Source: Tetracladium setigerum (taxonomy: Eukaryota; Ascomycota; Leotiomycetes; Helotiales). Taken from it: 64,000 nucleotides of DNA. The stretch lies in contig PZJY01000010.1 of assembly GCA_031472005.1 (NCBI GenBank), positions 2,294,001 through 2,358,000 on the forward strand. Reading direction: 5' to 3'. Shown one piece after another: positions 12,472 through 23,100 of this stretch. A program made the translations under genes and the position numbers. The notes below the pieces were generated by a model, which did not search any database, had not been told where the DNA came from, and worked only from the letters and a program-made list of their open reading frames with translations. How positions within the stretch are numbered: position 1 is the stretch's first letter; every line of letters starts with the position of its first letter.

Positions 12472-13372
12472 TTGGCGACACCACTTTACGTTGTGTATTT
12501 GGGAGAGGGAAAGCTTTTATTTATCACACAGCAAGCCAGGCTGGTGGTGTGAAGCATTTATGGCTGGCTGGGTTGGAGATGCAGATATAAATTCTTAAAG
12601 CGAGAAGGGCGGTATGGCCGGATGGATAAATGATGTCAGAAATGTGGGAAGTGGATGCTTGTCTTTGAGGGACTTCTTAGAAAGCAGCGAAAGCGGAGAC
12701 AAAGGAAGTTGTTCAAAAAGCGTGTAACCATAGTAGAAATTAACAACAACAATACATCATTGGTTTGAGATCTCGGAACTCAAGTTGAAGACCCGGAAGA
12801 GAAGAGAATGCTAATCCGTGGTGATGCTATCCTGCTCGTTCGCTCGCCAACATCCACCCGTGAGTGGAGCAGCGCGAATGTATTTTGATGATGGAGACCA
12901 GCCGTCAATAGGATATAGCTGGTGTATATAATGTACTGCTCAACAGTTGGATGGCGATCTTGTATTTGACTCCGGGTCTCAGTAGTGATGTGTCGATGTT
13001 GAAATCTGACGATTTTCAAGCAGACCACCTCTCCAGCGGGCGGTGTACGCTCATCGACCTGCAAACCCAGCAGAATTTAAGCTGTCGCTGGAAGCGGAAA
13101 GGCTCAGCCTCCAGTAGCTTGGCATTTGGTCTACTGTAGGTCCCGCGCTGCCACTACTAACACAACACTTGTTCTGCTTCTCGTTCAGTCTTTCCACCAA
13201 CATCCCCCGCGATCACAGAATACGAAATAGGGGAAGGGTATAACGCGACGGAAAGCAACGAGCAGCTTGAACTGCAAAGCGCAAGTTCACCGCAGCCTTG
13301 CACCCTTGATTTGGGAAGACGGACACTGGGCAACTCTAGAACAACAGCAGGACAATCGAAAATACTAGCAGG
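12472..13372. promoter_or_regulatory. Divergent intergenic region, atg22/spt3
   Basis: About 900 bases between the two start codons, with no supported gene; both promoters must lie here. Small ORFs on both strands lack family features. No binding site is assigned. Confidence 0.5.
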
Positions 13373-14587
13373 ATGGCGGACAAGACAGCGAAATACCGGC
13401 AGGAGATCCAGCAGGTCAGTAATGCCTGATACTTTTAAATCTTCTGGAGCGTGTCCAATGTGCGGTGCAAATATAGGTCTTTGCCGCGGGAGTGAGGATT
13501 GGAAGGGGAAGAACATGGTTCTGGTCGCCTGCCTTTCTACCAAAATGCTAATATATAATCAAATAGATGATGTACGTCTCTGGTGAAATCGCCGAAGCAT
13601 CTCCCGAAACCACAGGCATGATTGAAGAAATTGTGCGCCAACAAGTGATCGAGATGGTATAGCACCCTTTCTCTTCATCCACGTCACTGCCACCCTAACC
13701 TTCAAATACAAACACTAACACGACCCAGCTCCGCCAATGCACAGAGCAAGCATCTCGCCGTGGCAGTCGTTCCATTTCCACCGACGATCTCATCTTTCTC
13801 ATCCGCCACGACGTCGCAAAAGTTTCCCGTCTTCGAACCTTTCTCTCCTGGAAGGACGTCCGCAAGAACGTCAAGGACTCCGACGACAAGGGAGGAGATG
13901 ACATTGGAACAGGGGATGAGCCTGTGGGAGCGGGTGCCACAGGACCAGTCGTAGATACCACGAAGAAGAACAAGAAAGCGAAAGTGGGACTGCCATGGGA
14001 AGTGCCATCATTCTACAATCAGGAAGTTCCCGAGCGAGATGACGAGGAGGACGAGGATGAAGAGGAGCTGAATTCCGCTACTCTGCAACGACTGAAGAAA
14101 GCAGATGATCGAACAAAGATCATGACGAAGGAGGAATACGTTACATGGTCTGAATACCGACAAGCATCATTCACGTTCCGCAAAGGCAAGCGATTCAAGG
14201 AATGGGCCGGCTTCGGTGTTGTGACAGATTCCAAGCCCAACGATGATATTGTCGATATTCTCGGTTTCTTGACCTTTGAAATCGTGCAGACTCTGACGGA
14301 GGAAGCGCTGAAGATCAAAGAGGCAGAGGATCTGACCAAGGAGAAGACGGGTGGTGAACAACAAGGCAAGAAGAGGAAGTTTCAGGGTCTTTTCGATCCA
14401 CCGAGTGAAGGGAGGACACCAGTTGAGACGAGGCATATTCAGGAGGCCTTCCGGAGGTTGCAGCAGCGACCGGCCCAGCAGAGGGCGATGAGGAATTTTA
14501 CGAAGGGCTTGAATAGGACGCCCTTGAAATTGGTGAGTGAGGCGAGTTTTGTGGAGATATGCTTTTGCTAACGACCCTTAGTTTTGA
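13373..14587 (+). CDS. spt3: SAGA subunit Spt3 (TBP-interacting histone-fold protein)
   Basis: Exons 13373-13414, 13567-13656, 13729-14532 and 14582-14587 give 313 residues. Exon 1 supplies MADKTAKYRQEIQQ, exon 2 begins MMYVSGEIAEASPETTG, and exon 3 continues LRQCTEQASRRGSRSISTDD, the first histone fold (residues 15-85) with the conserved LIRHDVAKVSRLRTFLSWKD. An acidic linker near 135-150 precedes a second histone fold around 195-240 (DILGFLTFEIVQTLTEEAL). The last exon holds only Phe plus the stop codon. Spt3 works in the nuclear SAGA coactivator, presenting TBP to TATA elements; yeast Spt3 is 337 residues. Start is the first ATG and all joins keep phase. Confidence 0.9.
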
Positions 14588-14884
14588 TATATTTGTGGCA
14601 TTGGTCGGAATTGGGGTCTGGAGTATAGGTTGGGGGTGTTCTTCGGCGTCAAAATACCAAGGTTTGCATTTCAGTTTGGGAAACGGCGAGATAGACTGGT
14701 ATTAGTACAATGTACACAATGGAAGCTATCCCATTTAACCGTTTGCAATCCCATGAGAAAGTAGCAGAGAACTCTCTCCACAAAGAAGCTGGATTAATGT
14801 ATGCTACATTGCATTTTTGGGTTGCTGTCAATCTTTCTTTCCTTCATCATGTTCCGGCACGATCCTCCCCTCACAAACACGACT

Positions 14885-15736
14885 CTACTGCACCATCCCC
14901 CGACTAACTCTCCAAGTCCCAACATCCGCCTCGCTAACCTCCCTCAACTTATTGACCTTTGGGGCGCTTCCGGTAACCACACCCTTCGCCATCTCCAAGA
15001 CACCTCCCGCAGAGGTCCCTCTTGCCAGAGCATAAGTCGCCGTCTTCATTTCGACTTTGATGACGCCGATACGTGGGTCTTCTGGTCCGCCATCGTGGAC
15101 TTTGTCGCCAAGGTCACCGACCCAGGCTTTGAGGCTTGGAGAGTAGTATTTCTTGATTGTGGGTCGGTCGGTGAGGATTTGGGCGGAGCCGGAGATAGAT
15201 GCCTGTGTGGGAGGGGTGTTATGTTAGAGAGGGGGATGGTTGGCAGAGACAAATCGAGGGGCGTTTAGGGAGGAGGGATGGTTGGCAGAGACAAATCTGG
15301 GTGAGATAGAGGCTGAACAGAAAGGAGGACTAACCCATTCGCCGGTGGAATTGTAAAAGGCGAGGTTGACGTGATGATCAGATGCAATATCGTCGGTTTT
15401 TCCAGACTCTGTGTTTGTGTGGAAGAGAAGATCGACGCCGCCGGTTTCCTAGAGAGATAGAGAGAGAATCTATTAGCCACAATTTCTCTTTTACATTGCC
15501 TACTTCCGCTGGTTTTGCTTTGCAAATTGCAATTTTACCTTCGCAGCCAAAGCCATACACCTCGAAACCAAAGCACCGCTCTTCCCCTCCCTCGTGGTCA
15601 TCATGCCAAACTTGCAGGAGGTGACGAAGTCGCTGAGGTCGGTTATCTTTTCTTCGATGGAGGTTTCATCGGCGTTCTTCTCCTTGTAGGGGTCTGCGGG
15701 CTTGGAGCCGGTGTTTGTGTTGGAGAAGAGAGACAT
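14885..15736 (-). CDS. bli-3: BLI-3-like general stress / pyridoxamine-phosphate-oxidase-fold protein
   Basis: Exons 15539-15736, 15335-15448 and 14885-15202 (all joins phase 0) give 209 residues. The frame reads ITDLSDFVTSCKFGMMTT near residue 31, then ETGGVDLLFHTNTESGKTD, then DHHVNLAFYNSTGEWASISG, the FMN-binding split-barrel pattern of the Pyridox_oxidase_2 family. The C-terminal helix region reads TYALARGTSAGGVLEMAKG. Neurospora bli-3, a blue-light-inducible gene, belongs to this family; the biochemical role is unsettled. There is no signal peptide, so it is probably cytosolic. The gene is convergent with spt3 (about 300 bases apart) and divergent from the F-box gene. Light control cannot be judged from sequence. 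Confidence 0.85.
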
Positions 15737-17067
15737 GTTGGGTTTGGGATGGTTTGTGGTGGTGGAGTATTGGTGTTTGCTTTGTTTTGGGAGGAAGGGG
15801 TGGATGGAGTGGTTTGCAATTGCGGATTTGTTTATCTGGTGAGGATAGAATGTTAGAGCTTGCAATTGGAAGTAGCTTTGACTTGAGCGTCTGCTAAAGG
15901 AAAGCGAGAGCGGAGAGTAGCAACGAGATCGTGATGTTATATTCATCTTCATCTTTGTGGAAATAGTGGTAAACAGACGTAGGCATACCTTTCTTATATT
16001 TCAAAAGTGCTTAAAGCTTTTAATTGTTCGATACTGGCAGTGAGTGTAGGTCAAACTTGGAGATTTATTTGGGTTTACAAGTAATGCGTCGTCATGGATA
16101 TTTAAGTACTCTATTTACCCCTCTTGTAGCCCTCTTTTGATGTGGCGTTTAGGGGACAAAAAAAGTGATTGCCAATGACGTTGAGCATTTTGGTGATTTG
16201 CAGTGCTGTGATGTGATGTACGGAGTACTTGAATGGGAATCGAGAATCCCATCATCATCATCACCAACCTCATTGGTGCCATCATCATCATGTTGGCTAC
16301 TGCAGGCGCACGGTGCAACATACTGTAATAATGGAACATGGAGTAGCTCCACAACCTTATTACCTAGGCACTGTAAGATTACTGTAGTCCCTGCTGTAAT
16401 CGCTTATCACCCCACTTTGAGATCCCGCTTGATTGATATCAGATCAGGTACTTCGGAGAGCATACAGTGAAGATATACGTTCTTCCTCCCCAATTTCATG
16501 TTCTTGCTAGCGCAGCTTTCATGTGACGTACAAAGCAAAGCACCCGCCCGTAAACACGTGATTTGGCTCCTTTCAAAAACGCGCCAATCCTTCCATGGCG
16601 CGTCTCCCGCTCCCTCCCTCCCTTCCTTCCCTTCTTCTACTTCTTCAGGTTCAAACAACAGAACTGGATGGTCAAACTTTAAAACATCCACGACGGAAAA
16701 CCCCCCAAACTTCCCTCTTCTCTTCCCTTTCTTTCTCTTTTCTTTCCCTTTTACCTCCCAGTCCTCCTCCTCCATCCTCGACATCGTGACTCCTCCAGAG
16801 AGATCATTCCACTCCACTCCTTCTTTACCATCGATCGTCTTCTCGGCAGGTCCTGGGACGGCGACTTTCACCCTTACTTTCTTCTGTCCAAGACATCTTG
16901 CGTCGTCTTCTTCTTCGTCTTCTTCTTCTTTGCCCTCTTCTTCTTTCTCTGCTCCTCCTCCTCCTTCTCCGTCCCTCCCTCCTCAATCGCGACCGATAGA
17001 TCGAAGTCTCAACCAATACCCCACATCCATCCCCTCAACCTCTACATTCGACGACACATCTACAAAG
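15737..17067. promoter_or_regulatory. Divergent intergenic region with pyrimidine-rich leader
   Basis: About 1.3 kb between bli-3 and the F-box gene. At 16251-16295 there is a short catcatcatca microsatellite forming an imperfect palindrome around aacctcattggtg. From 16600 to 17000 the plus strand is strongly C/T-rich (tcttcttctt runs), as in many fungal promoters and 5' leaders. Long ORFs across it (16407-16871 minus, 16498-17208 plus) are composition artefacts. Confidence 0.5.
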
Positions 17068-18506
17068 ATGAATCACGATCACACTAATGGCGCATTCATG
17101 GCCGGTGGACACCACGTAAGTCGATCTCCCTTGTCTTGTGGCTCTACTAACGACCCCAGATTTGTATGTGGGAGACTCCTTCTCCAACACCATCCGCCCT
17201 TCAAATAAATCATGAGGCTCTCCAAGCACAAAACCAGAGCAACCTCGCGGAAATCAAGCGTCTGCGAACTCTCCTGGAAGCAAATGACATTGTATGGGCC
17301 CAGGAAACTCGCCAATCGGCACGAATGAGCACCCGCAAGAAGCTGCGACAATCTACTCTTATGCCTTGGGGTCGAAGATCGAACACACGTCTCAACAAGC
17401 CTCTCCCTCATCTTCCAAATGAGATCATCGTTCGTATCCTCAGCTTCGTTGTCACCCAGTCCGAACCCATCATCGACCCATTCTGGAAGCTTCGGCCCGA
17501 GAATATGACCAAGACAGAGAGGAAGAAGGCTGCCATTAGCATCGACTTTCTGGCGACCTGCAAAGCCTTCAAGATTGAGGGAGCACACCTTCTCATCGCC
17601 AATAACGAGTTTGTCTTCACTCAACTTGAGGCACTTGAAAACTTCTTCAGCATCTCAGGTGGCAATCGGTCGCTCATCAAGAACGTCACGTTGCGTATCG
17701 TTGGACAATACTTCGATTCGAAACCCGGCAAGAGAACCCTTTTTGGTGACAACGCCTACCATGAAGATGTCCAGAGCCCGACCGTCTATGTTTCTGCACG
17801 TCATGAAGGCGTTGGTAAGGATAAAGGTGTTCAAGGCTACTGCTGGCAACAAGTGTTGGACTTCATGCGAGCACTGGTCCCCATTTCCACCAAAGGCAAA
17901 CGTAGCCTTCTCTTTCCTGCTCTTAAGGGTATGAGAATTGACATGGTTAACTTCTCTGAACATCTCCCTTTCATCGGTTCGACCATGGTCAGTGTCTTGC
18001 GATGGCAGGTCGGCCAACTCGTGGATGAGTTGACGATAACCGGCTTCTTTGAAGACTCGGAGCTGCAGCCAGAAGATCGCTATTTGGAAAACATAGTCAA
18101 GGACGAAGGATTGTTCTTCAGAAGCCCCCCAACATTCACATCTGTCATCCAATCCAAGGAGAAACAATATTTGAGGCCTCTACCCTGCTACGACGACTCG
18201 CTTGTTTACCGTGTGATCCGTCCTCAGTATCCTGTCAAATTCAAGCAGCAGACCCACCCCGAAGGAGGATCAGCACCAAAATCTACGTATCCGAAGGGGG
18301 CGACGATTTGGAAGTGGACATCTCTGAGCCTCGATGACCCAATGAAGACATGGGTGGAATTTCATCGTGGTTGTGGCTTTCCTGTTACGGAGTGTGGTGA
18401 ACTGGTGGATGAGCCTGCACAATCTGATGGAGATGACGAAAGCGACGACGATGAAGTCAACTGGGAGGATTCTGAGGTGAATGAGGATGTTGCGAAGACA
18501 GACTGA
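17068..18506 (+). CDS. F-box domain protein with acidic tail
   Basis: Exon 1 (17068-17115) encodes MNHDHTNGAFMAGGHH; intron 17116-17159 has GTAAGT, branch CTAAC and CCCCAG; exon 2 is 17160-18506. The product is 464 residues. A short coiled-coil-like stretch (residues 30-55) and a basic patch precede PLPHLPNEIIVRILSFVV (about residues 92-110), an F-box-like motif. The middle 250 residues have no recognised repeats. The last 40 residues are Asp/Glu-rich. F-box proteins bind Skp1 in SCF ubiquitin ligases; the substrate is unknown. The short-exon start keeps phase 0 and removes the need to start at an internal Met. An alternative start at Met-19 of the spliced product cannot be excluded. Confidence 0.75.
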
Positions 18507-21453
18507 GGTGTTTGTTGACCTTGCTGTCGACAGAGTGTTTGATTTGTAGTCTACGTTTTTCGGGGACGGTCTCAATTGTGGTTGTCGATCTCCTGTGGAT
18601 TCTCATTCAGTCATACTCACACTCACCCGGCTATTGCTATGCGAATACTTTCGGTCATATGTTGGTGTTGGGGAATTAAGACATACGGTTTGTAACTTCC
18701 ATCTGATACAGCGGGGGTTTGCGTTTGCTGTATTATGGTGTATCATATGCCATCTGATTTTTTTCGGAGTTGTAAGGTATTCATGGGCTCGATTTACATG
18801 TTACTTCAATGGCGTTATGATGGACGAGTTTATGATTCACGATGGAGCAAAAATATGATACATGGGAGGGATATTGATCATTAGATTGCATTTTGCTCGG
18901 ACGCGTTCACGCATATCAAGACAGAGGCAAGAGGCCAAACTTACAGATTGCTCTTGCTTTTCACTGTATAATAATAATAAAATAGCATTGCTTTTCACTT
19001 GATTGAAATCCCTTCCTCTGGCTGAACATGTGAGAATCTGGTAAATGGCCCTCCCTTCCTGCCCCCTTTTCTCCAACTCCCTCTCTCCCTCCAGCTCCCT
19101 CTCTCCAACATCTACTTCTATCATGCCTTCAAGTGTTTTTCTTTCTTATTGAGAGCCGGTTTGTCAGAGACTCAGAGAAGTGCTATGGGGTTGCGAGGAT
19201 TTGTTTTTAAAGGGTTTCACTCCTCCATCCCCATCATATGCCCATACGATCTTCGGAGGGATGCATTAAACATCCTACAAAGTACGCGAAATTGCAGGCA
19301 TCTAAATTCTGTGCTAACTTTTGCATAGTGGGAGCAACCGAGTCCGAACTTTGTCAACAGATGGGCCATAGTACCACAGCTGTATTTCAGAATCTACGGC
19401 TCGACTTGCAAGCTCTTGTTTCCAAAAGAACTTCTACCTTTGACTAAGGTACTCTTTGTGACAGCCGACAGCGAACCAAATGCTGAAAAGACCCTTAGCA
19501 TATCAGAAAGACTTGAACTTCCAGATCATGCGGTCAAGGTAGGCTTTGGCGCCACGTAATCTAGTCTCTTGGAGGGCTTCAGATGATCGACAATAGGTGA
19601 AAGGTGTTAAAAAGAACCAATATAAACAGAGAGTCACGAATCTCTTCCTACCCTACTTACGTATGATTCACATAGCGTTCTAAGATCACATCCAAATAAC
19701 GCAGCTTGAAGGGAGGGGGAGAGCGATTCATCTATGAAGATGCCAGAAGCCTGTGCAAAGTGCATATCTGTAACGTAGGGCTCTATCGGTGTGGATGCGG
19801 TTTCCTCGGAAAGAGTGGCCGCACTGAGCAGGTGGACGGACGAAATGTCTGTTGCGAAATGGAGGAGTAGATCGCTCGGGGTGCTACTCAAAAGCCCGAA
19901 GCCATCGAACTATGGAATCAAACCTTCAAGGAACTCTCTTCTCTCTTTTTAATCCAAGCACTTGCCCTCGCCCAGCTGCCATAAGACAGCTGCGATGGCG
20001 AACGAGTCTCTCGATGACACAGCCCCTGGTATCTATGATCGGCATCCATCATTGCCGCTCCGTAAGGGATGTATATTCTCACATGGTGAAAAGAAATCCA
20101 AATGTCTCAAAGGCAGCGTTTGCTGTCCTGAGAGAAGTGACAGTATATTCTAGCAGCTCTAGAAAGATAAACAAATCAGAGCTCGAGCATAGTAACCTCG
20201 AGGCCAGAGATAGGTAATTGTAAAGACGGACTTCTTTGTAATAGACGCGAATATGGAATAAAAAGAAGAGAGACATCTACTACTATCAGAAGGATGTGTG
20301 CGTTTTCTGTGTCCAGCATAACTTAATCTCTTTCTCTTTCTCGCTCTTATACTTGGTTCCCATGCCCTGGTGGCACCGGTGGCCCAAAAGTAGGTCCTAC
20401 CTCCCTTGCCCGAGCCCACATCGCAGGCGCTTGGACAGAATCAACTTGAGGCACCATTTTTCTCATAATCCAACGCTGCCTCTCATCCGTCAAAAGATGC
20501 CCCAATATATTAAAATAAACCATCAAGTCCTCTGGCTCCGCGTTCCATACATTTCTCGAGCTCACAATATCCCCCCTCAAGCTCATCAATCTCGGATAAA
20601 CCGCGGAAGGTAATCATGCAACGTTACAAATCCCCCTTCTTGACTATCGGCGGATATAGGAACAGTTAGAGTTACTAATAATCTGGGCTTTTCTCTCCAC
20701 GGTCACTTTTCCCTATAGCATGTAATTAGTTACTAATTAGGATTATAATCTAAATACAATTCTTTATTCTCATTATTATCCTCTAGAGCGCTATACGCCC
20801 TCCCTAGGATCTCATTATCCACCTCACTACACTTTTCGTGTATATCCGTCTACGTATACTCTTAAATATCCAACTTATCAACGCTAATAATAATAGACGA
20901 GACTTTAAGCTTAGATACCGGCTCGCGCGATATAGGGTGCCAGACGCCGTCGGAGAAATATGGTGCGAGAGACGCCGTTGGGCTATTCGTGTCTTTTATC
21001 ACGGAGATAGCGGCGGGAAAGGGGCTGTCCAAAGACTAGAAGATGAGTCGGGCAGCGGGGGATGCTATAATACGGGTCCCAGCGCTATGGAGTTCTTCGT
21101 AGCTGGGGTATATATTGGGCGTTGCTGATGATGTGGCCTGGTTTGAATCTGGTATAGACATCGTGAAATGAGAGGACAGTAATTAACAGATGTAGCTATA
21201 ATGGTAGAGGAGAAAAATGGTATAGGAAAGTGTCGAAACCCTAACTTTGAGGAAATTCTTTCCAGTGGTCTGTATTACACTTCAGGAGCTTGTTCAGTAG
21301 GAGCATAGTACTGAACTCCGGATCTATGTGAGATTAAGATCCAAAAACTCCTCAACTTGGGGAAGAGAGAAGAGAATTAGAAAGAGAAAGAAAAAAAGGA
21401 AAAAAAGAAAAAATCCTCGATCTGAGGACTTCGAACTGGGGCCTAAAAAATTG
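18507..21453. other. Gene-poor, partly AT-rich decayed stretch
   Basis: Nearly 3 kb without a complete gene. At 19323-19524 a plus-strand block behaves like an exon: a CTAAC branch and TGCATAG acceptor lead into WEQPSPNFVNRWAIVPQLYF, and it ends at a GTAGGC donor after about 67 codons. The family is not recognised. The minus strand at 19634-19891 holds an open frame (about 85 residues) with no ATG. From about 20640 to 20910 the DNA is rich in TA and poor in CA dinucleotides, a RIP-like signature, without readable coding content. Confidence 0.45.
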
Positions 21454-21651
21454 ATTCCAAGTTATTACTTGGGGACATATACTCGAACTGTCAGAGTGTA
21501 TTGTGACTCTCTGACGGGGTCGAACCCCAACACAGATGCCCAAAAAAAATGCCAAAAAAAGAAAGCTGTCAGAAATTCCAAGTTGAAACTTGGGGACATG
21601 AACTTGAATGATAGTTCAGAGTTAAGAACTCTCTGACGGGGAGTCGAACCC
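21454..21651. repeat. Tandem duplication of tRNA-Asp 3' part and flank
   Basis: Two copies of a ~75-bp segment lie 121 bases apart, at 21454-21528 and 21575-21651. Both begin attccaagtt, pass through cttggggacat, and end in the T-arm of the tRNA (tctctgacgggg ... tcgaacccc). They diverge at many positions between these anchors. Confidence 0.75.
21507..21530 (-). pseudogene. Partial tRNA-Asp copy (T-arm and acceptor 3' strand only)
   Basis: Read on the minus strand this piece gives ggggttcgaccccgtcagag, the 3' third of the neighbouring tRNA-Asp with two bases lost from the T-loop region. The sequence upstream (in the tRNA sense) does not continue into an anticodon arm. It is a non-functional remnant of the tandem duplication. 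Confidence 0.7.
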
Positions 21652-21700
21652 CGATCTCCTGCGTGACAAGCAGAAATCATGACCGTTAGACCATCAAAGA
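21629..21700 (-). tRNA. tRNA-Asp (GUC), no intron
   Basis: 72 bases on the minus strand. The acceptor stem TCTTTGA pairs with TCAGAGA (one G-U); the discriminator is G. The anticodon arm is TTCTGC-TTGTCAC-GCAGGA with anticodon GTC. The T-arm is CGGGGTTCGACTCCCCG. The A-box (TGGTCTAACGG) and B-box (GGTTCGACTCC) are both present. A T-run (gctttttgttg in the plus strand) lies on the 5' side rather than 3', so the pol III terminator was not assigned. Confidence 0.9.
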
Positions 21701-22204
21701 TGCTTTTTGTTGTTGTTGGAAGAGGTTGTGCTTATGTTGAGTTATAATCATGGATGTAAGGGTGTGGGTGTGGGCTGCTCGGTTACTGGTGGGGCACGGG
21801 TGCATGTGTTGCCAAGCCTCGTGGACCAGTCTGGCCGGAGGTACTGTACTGTACGGTGGAAGAGGGAGCGAGTGACCAACAAAACAAAACCTTCTTGCTC
21901 TGCTGATCGGGAGTCATGGAACCCAACCTAGCTAGGTAGAGGTAGGTAGGACGTACAGACTACAGTCGAGTGGCTTTCTTTGGTAAATGATTCTTCAAAG
22001 GAGAAAATAGGATTGTGTTCATTCAAAGTTAAAATTATTAGGCCTGTTCAGGCTGTACTCTACAACCCGGATTCTAGGACAGTTGGCTCCGTTCCTTTTT
22101 GGACCATCGTCCAGCGAGATTTAATACTGTAATTACCATAAACTCCATTGACTACCTCGACTGGCTGTCTGCTTCACAATCCCAATATTCATGCCATAGA
22201 CTTC
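21701..22204. other. Intergenic, no gene seen
   Basis: Short spacer beside the tRNA. It contains the simple-repeat motif gctaggtagaggtaggtagg near 21935. No gene is supported. Confidence 0.5.
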
Positions 22205-22627
22205 CTATACAGTACCGCCCTCCGGACGTTGAGACTCCTCATTTACACCATCCCGTAACCTATTCCTTGACTTCTCTTCTTTGAGCTCCAACTCAAGTTG
22301 CTTGATACGCGCATCTTGCGCTCCAATCTTTGCTCTCCACCATACTGTGTCTGCTGCGTATGAAGCCTGAATATCCTCAAGCCTGTCCACTTTCTCAGAT
22401 ACAAGTTTGGCTTCGGTTTCCCGCTGGACACACCTGGCGATATGGTCGGCCAGACATTCGTCTAATTCAGACACTGCGTTATTGCAAGTCAAGACTACGG
22501 TATTTTGCTGTTTGACGATATTCTCCATTGCTTCAAGACGAGAGAGAATAGACATATCTGTAGAAAATCCATCTGGAGAGAGCTGACTTCCCGGGGGTGG
22601 AGCTTGCGAGAGTAATGAGCTTCCCAT
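22205..22627 (-). CDS. Small coiled-coil hypothetical protein
   Basis: Single ATG-started frame of 140 residues. From residue 25 to the end the sequence is strongly helical with heptad-like Leu/Ile/Val spacing (RLEAMENIVKQQNTVV, VDRLEDIQASYAADT, QDARIKQLELELKEEKSRN), so a coiled coil is likely. No catalytic motif and no family recognised. The first 25 residues are Ser/Pro-rich. It may be a 3' exon of a longer minus-strand gene; the next frame upstream (22867-23100) is also open but I could not find a convincing splice between them. Confidence 0.45.
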   Translation of the reverse strand: MGSSLLSQAPPPGSQLSPDGFSTDMSILSRLEAMENIVKQQNTVVLTCNNAVSELDECLADHIARCVQRETEAKLVSEKVDRLEDIQASYAADTVWWRAKIGAQDARIKQLELELKEEKSRNRLRDGVNEESQRPEGGTV

Positions 22628-22866
22628 GCTTTTTTGACCGACCTCAGCTGAATTCGAAGGACACTTTCAGTCGTTCCACGCAATCACTCGTCTCAACGCT
22701 CATGACATTCTACGTCCGACAAGCATTTAGACAGTTGAACTGTGGCAAAGGGAAAGAATCCAAGATCCCTCGATCGAACTCTAGATAAACCCCGAGTGTG
22801 GAGGGGGGAGGAGAAATGTTCTATTAGAACGTGATCCTTGAGATGATGAATTAGTATTCTTGAGAA

Positions 22867-23100
22867 CTAGGAGGTATCAAAGAGGCAACCCACAGCTACC
22901 ATGCGATCTGCAGCTCTTCTGAGAAGCATTAGAACATATTTCCTGTCTTTAGCAAAGGCGGTTTGCCAGTATTGAGGAGCTTCAAAGTGTCTTTTCAGAA
23001 TCACTCCTGGCGTACTAGCACCGCGGTCCCGACTCCTCTGGATCTCTCTCAATATATCGCGGGCAATGTCAACATATTCAAACGAAAGAGGATGTGCCAT
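22867..23100 (-). CDS. Small ORF of unknown family
   Basis: ATG-started, 77 residues, charged and helical (FEYVDIARDILREIQRSRDR, then KDRKYVLMLLRRAADRM). Composition looks like genuine coding sequence, but no family is recognised. It may be exon 1 of a gene continuing into 22205-22627, or a relic. The spacer 22628-22866 contains nothing else I can support. Confidence 0.35.
   Translation of the reverse strand: MAHPLSFEYVDIARDILREIQRSRDRGASTPGVILKRHFEAPQYWQTAFAKDRKYVLMLLRRAADRMVAVGCLFDTS

Noticed and set aside
16407..17208. Long frames on both strands in the pyrimidine-rich leader
   Set aside because: Made of Ser/Pro/Phe or Arg/Glu runs that follow from C/T-rich DNA; no family features.
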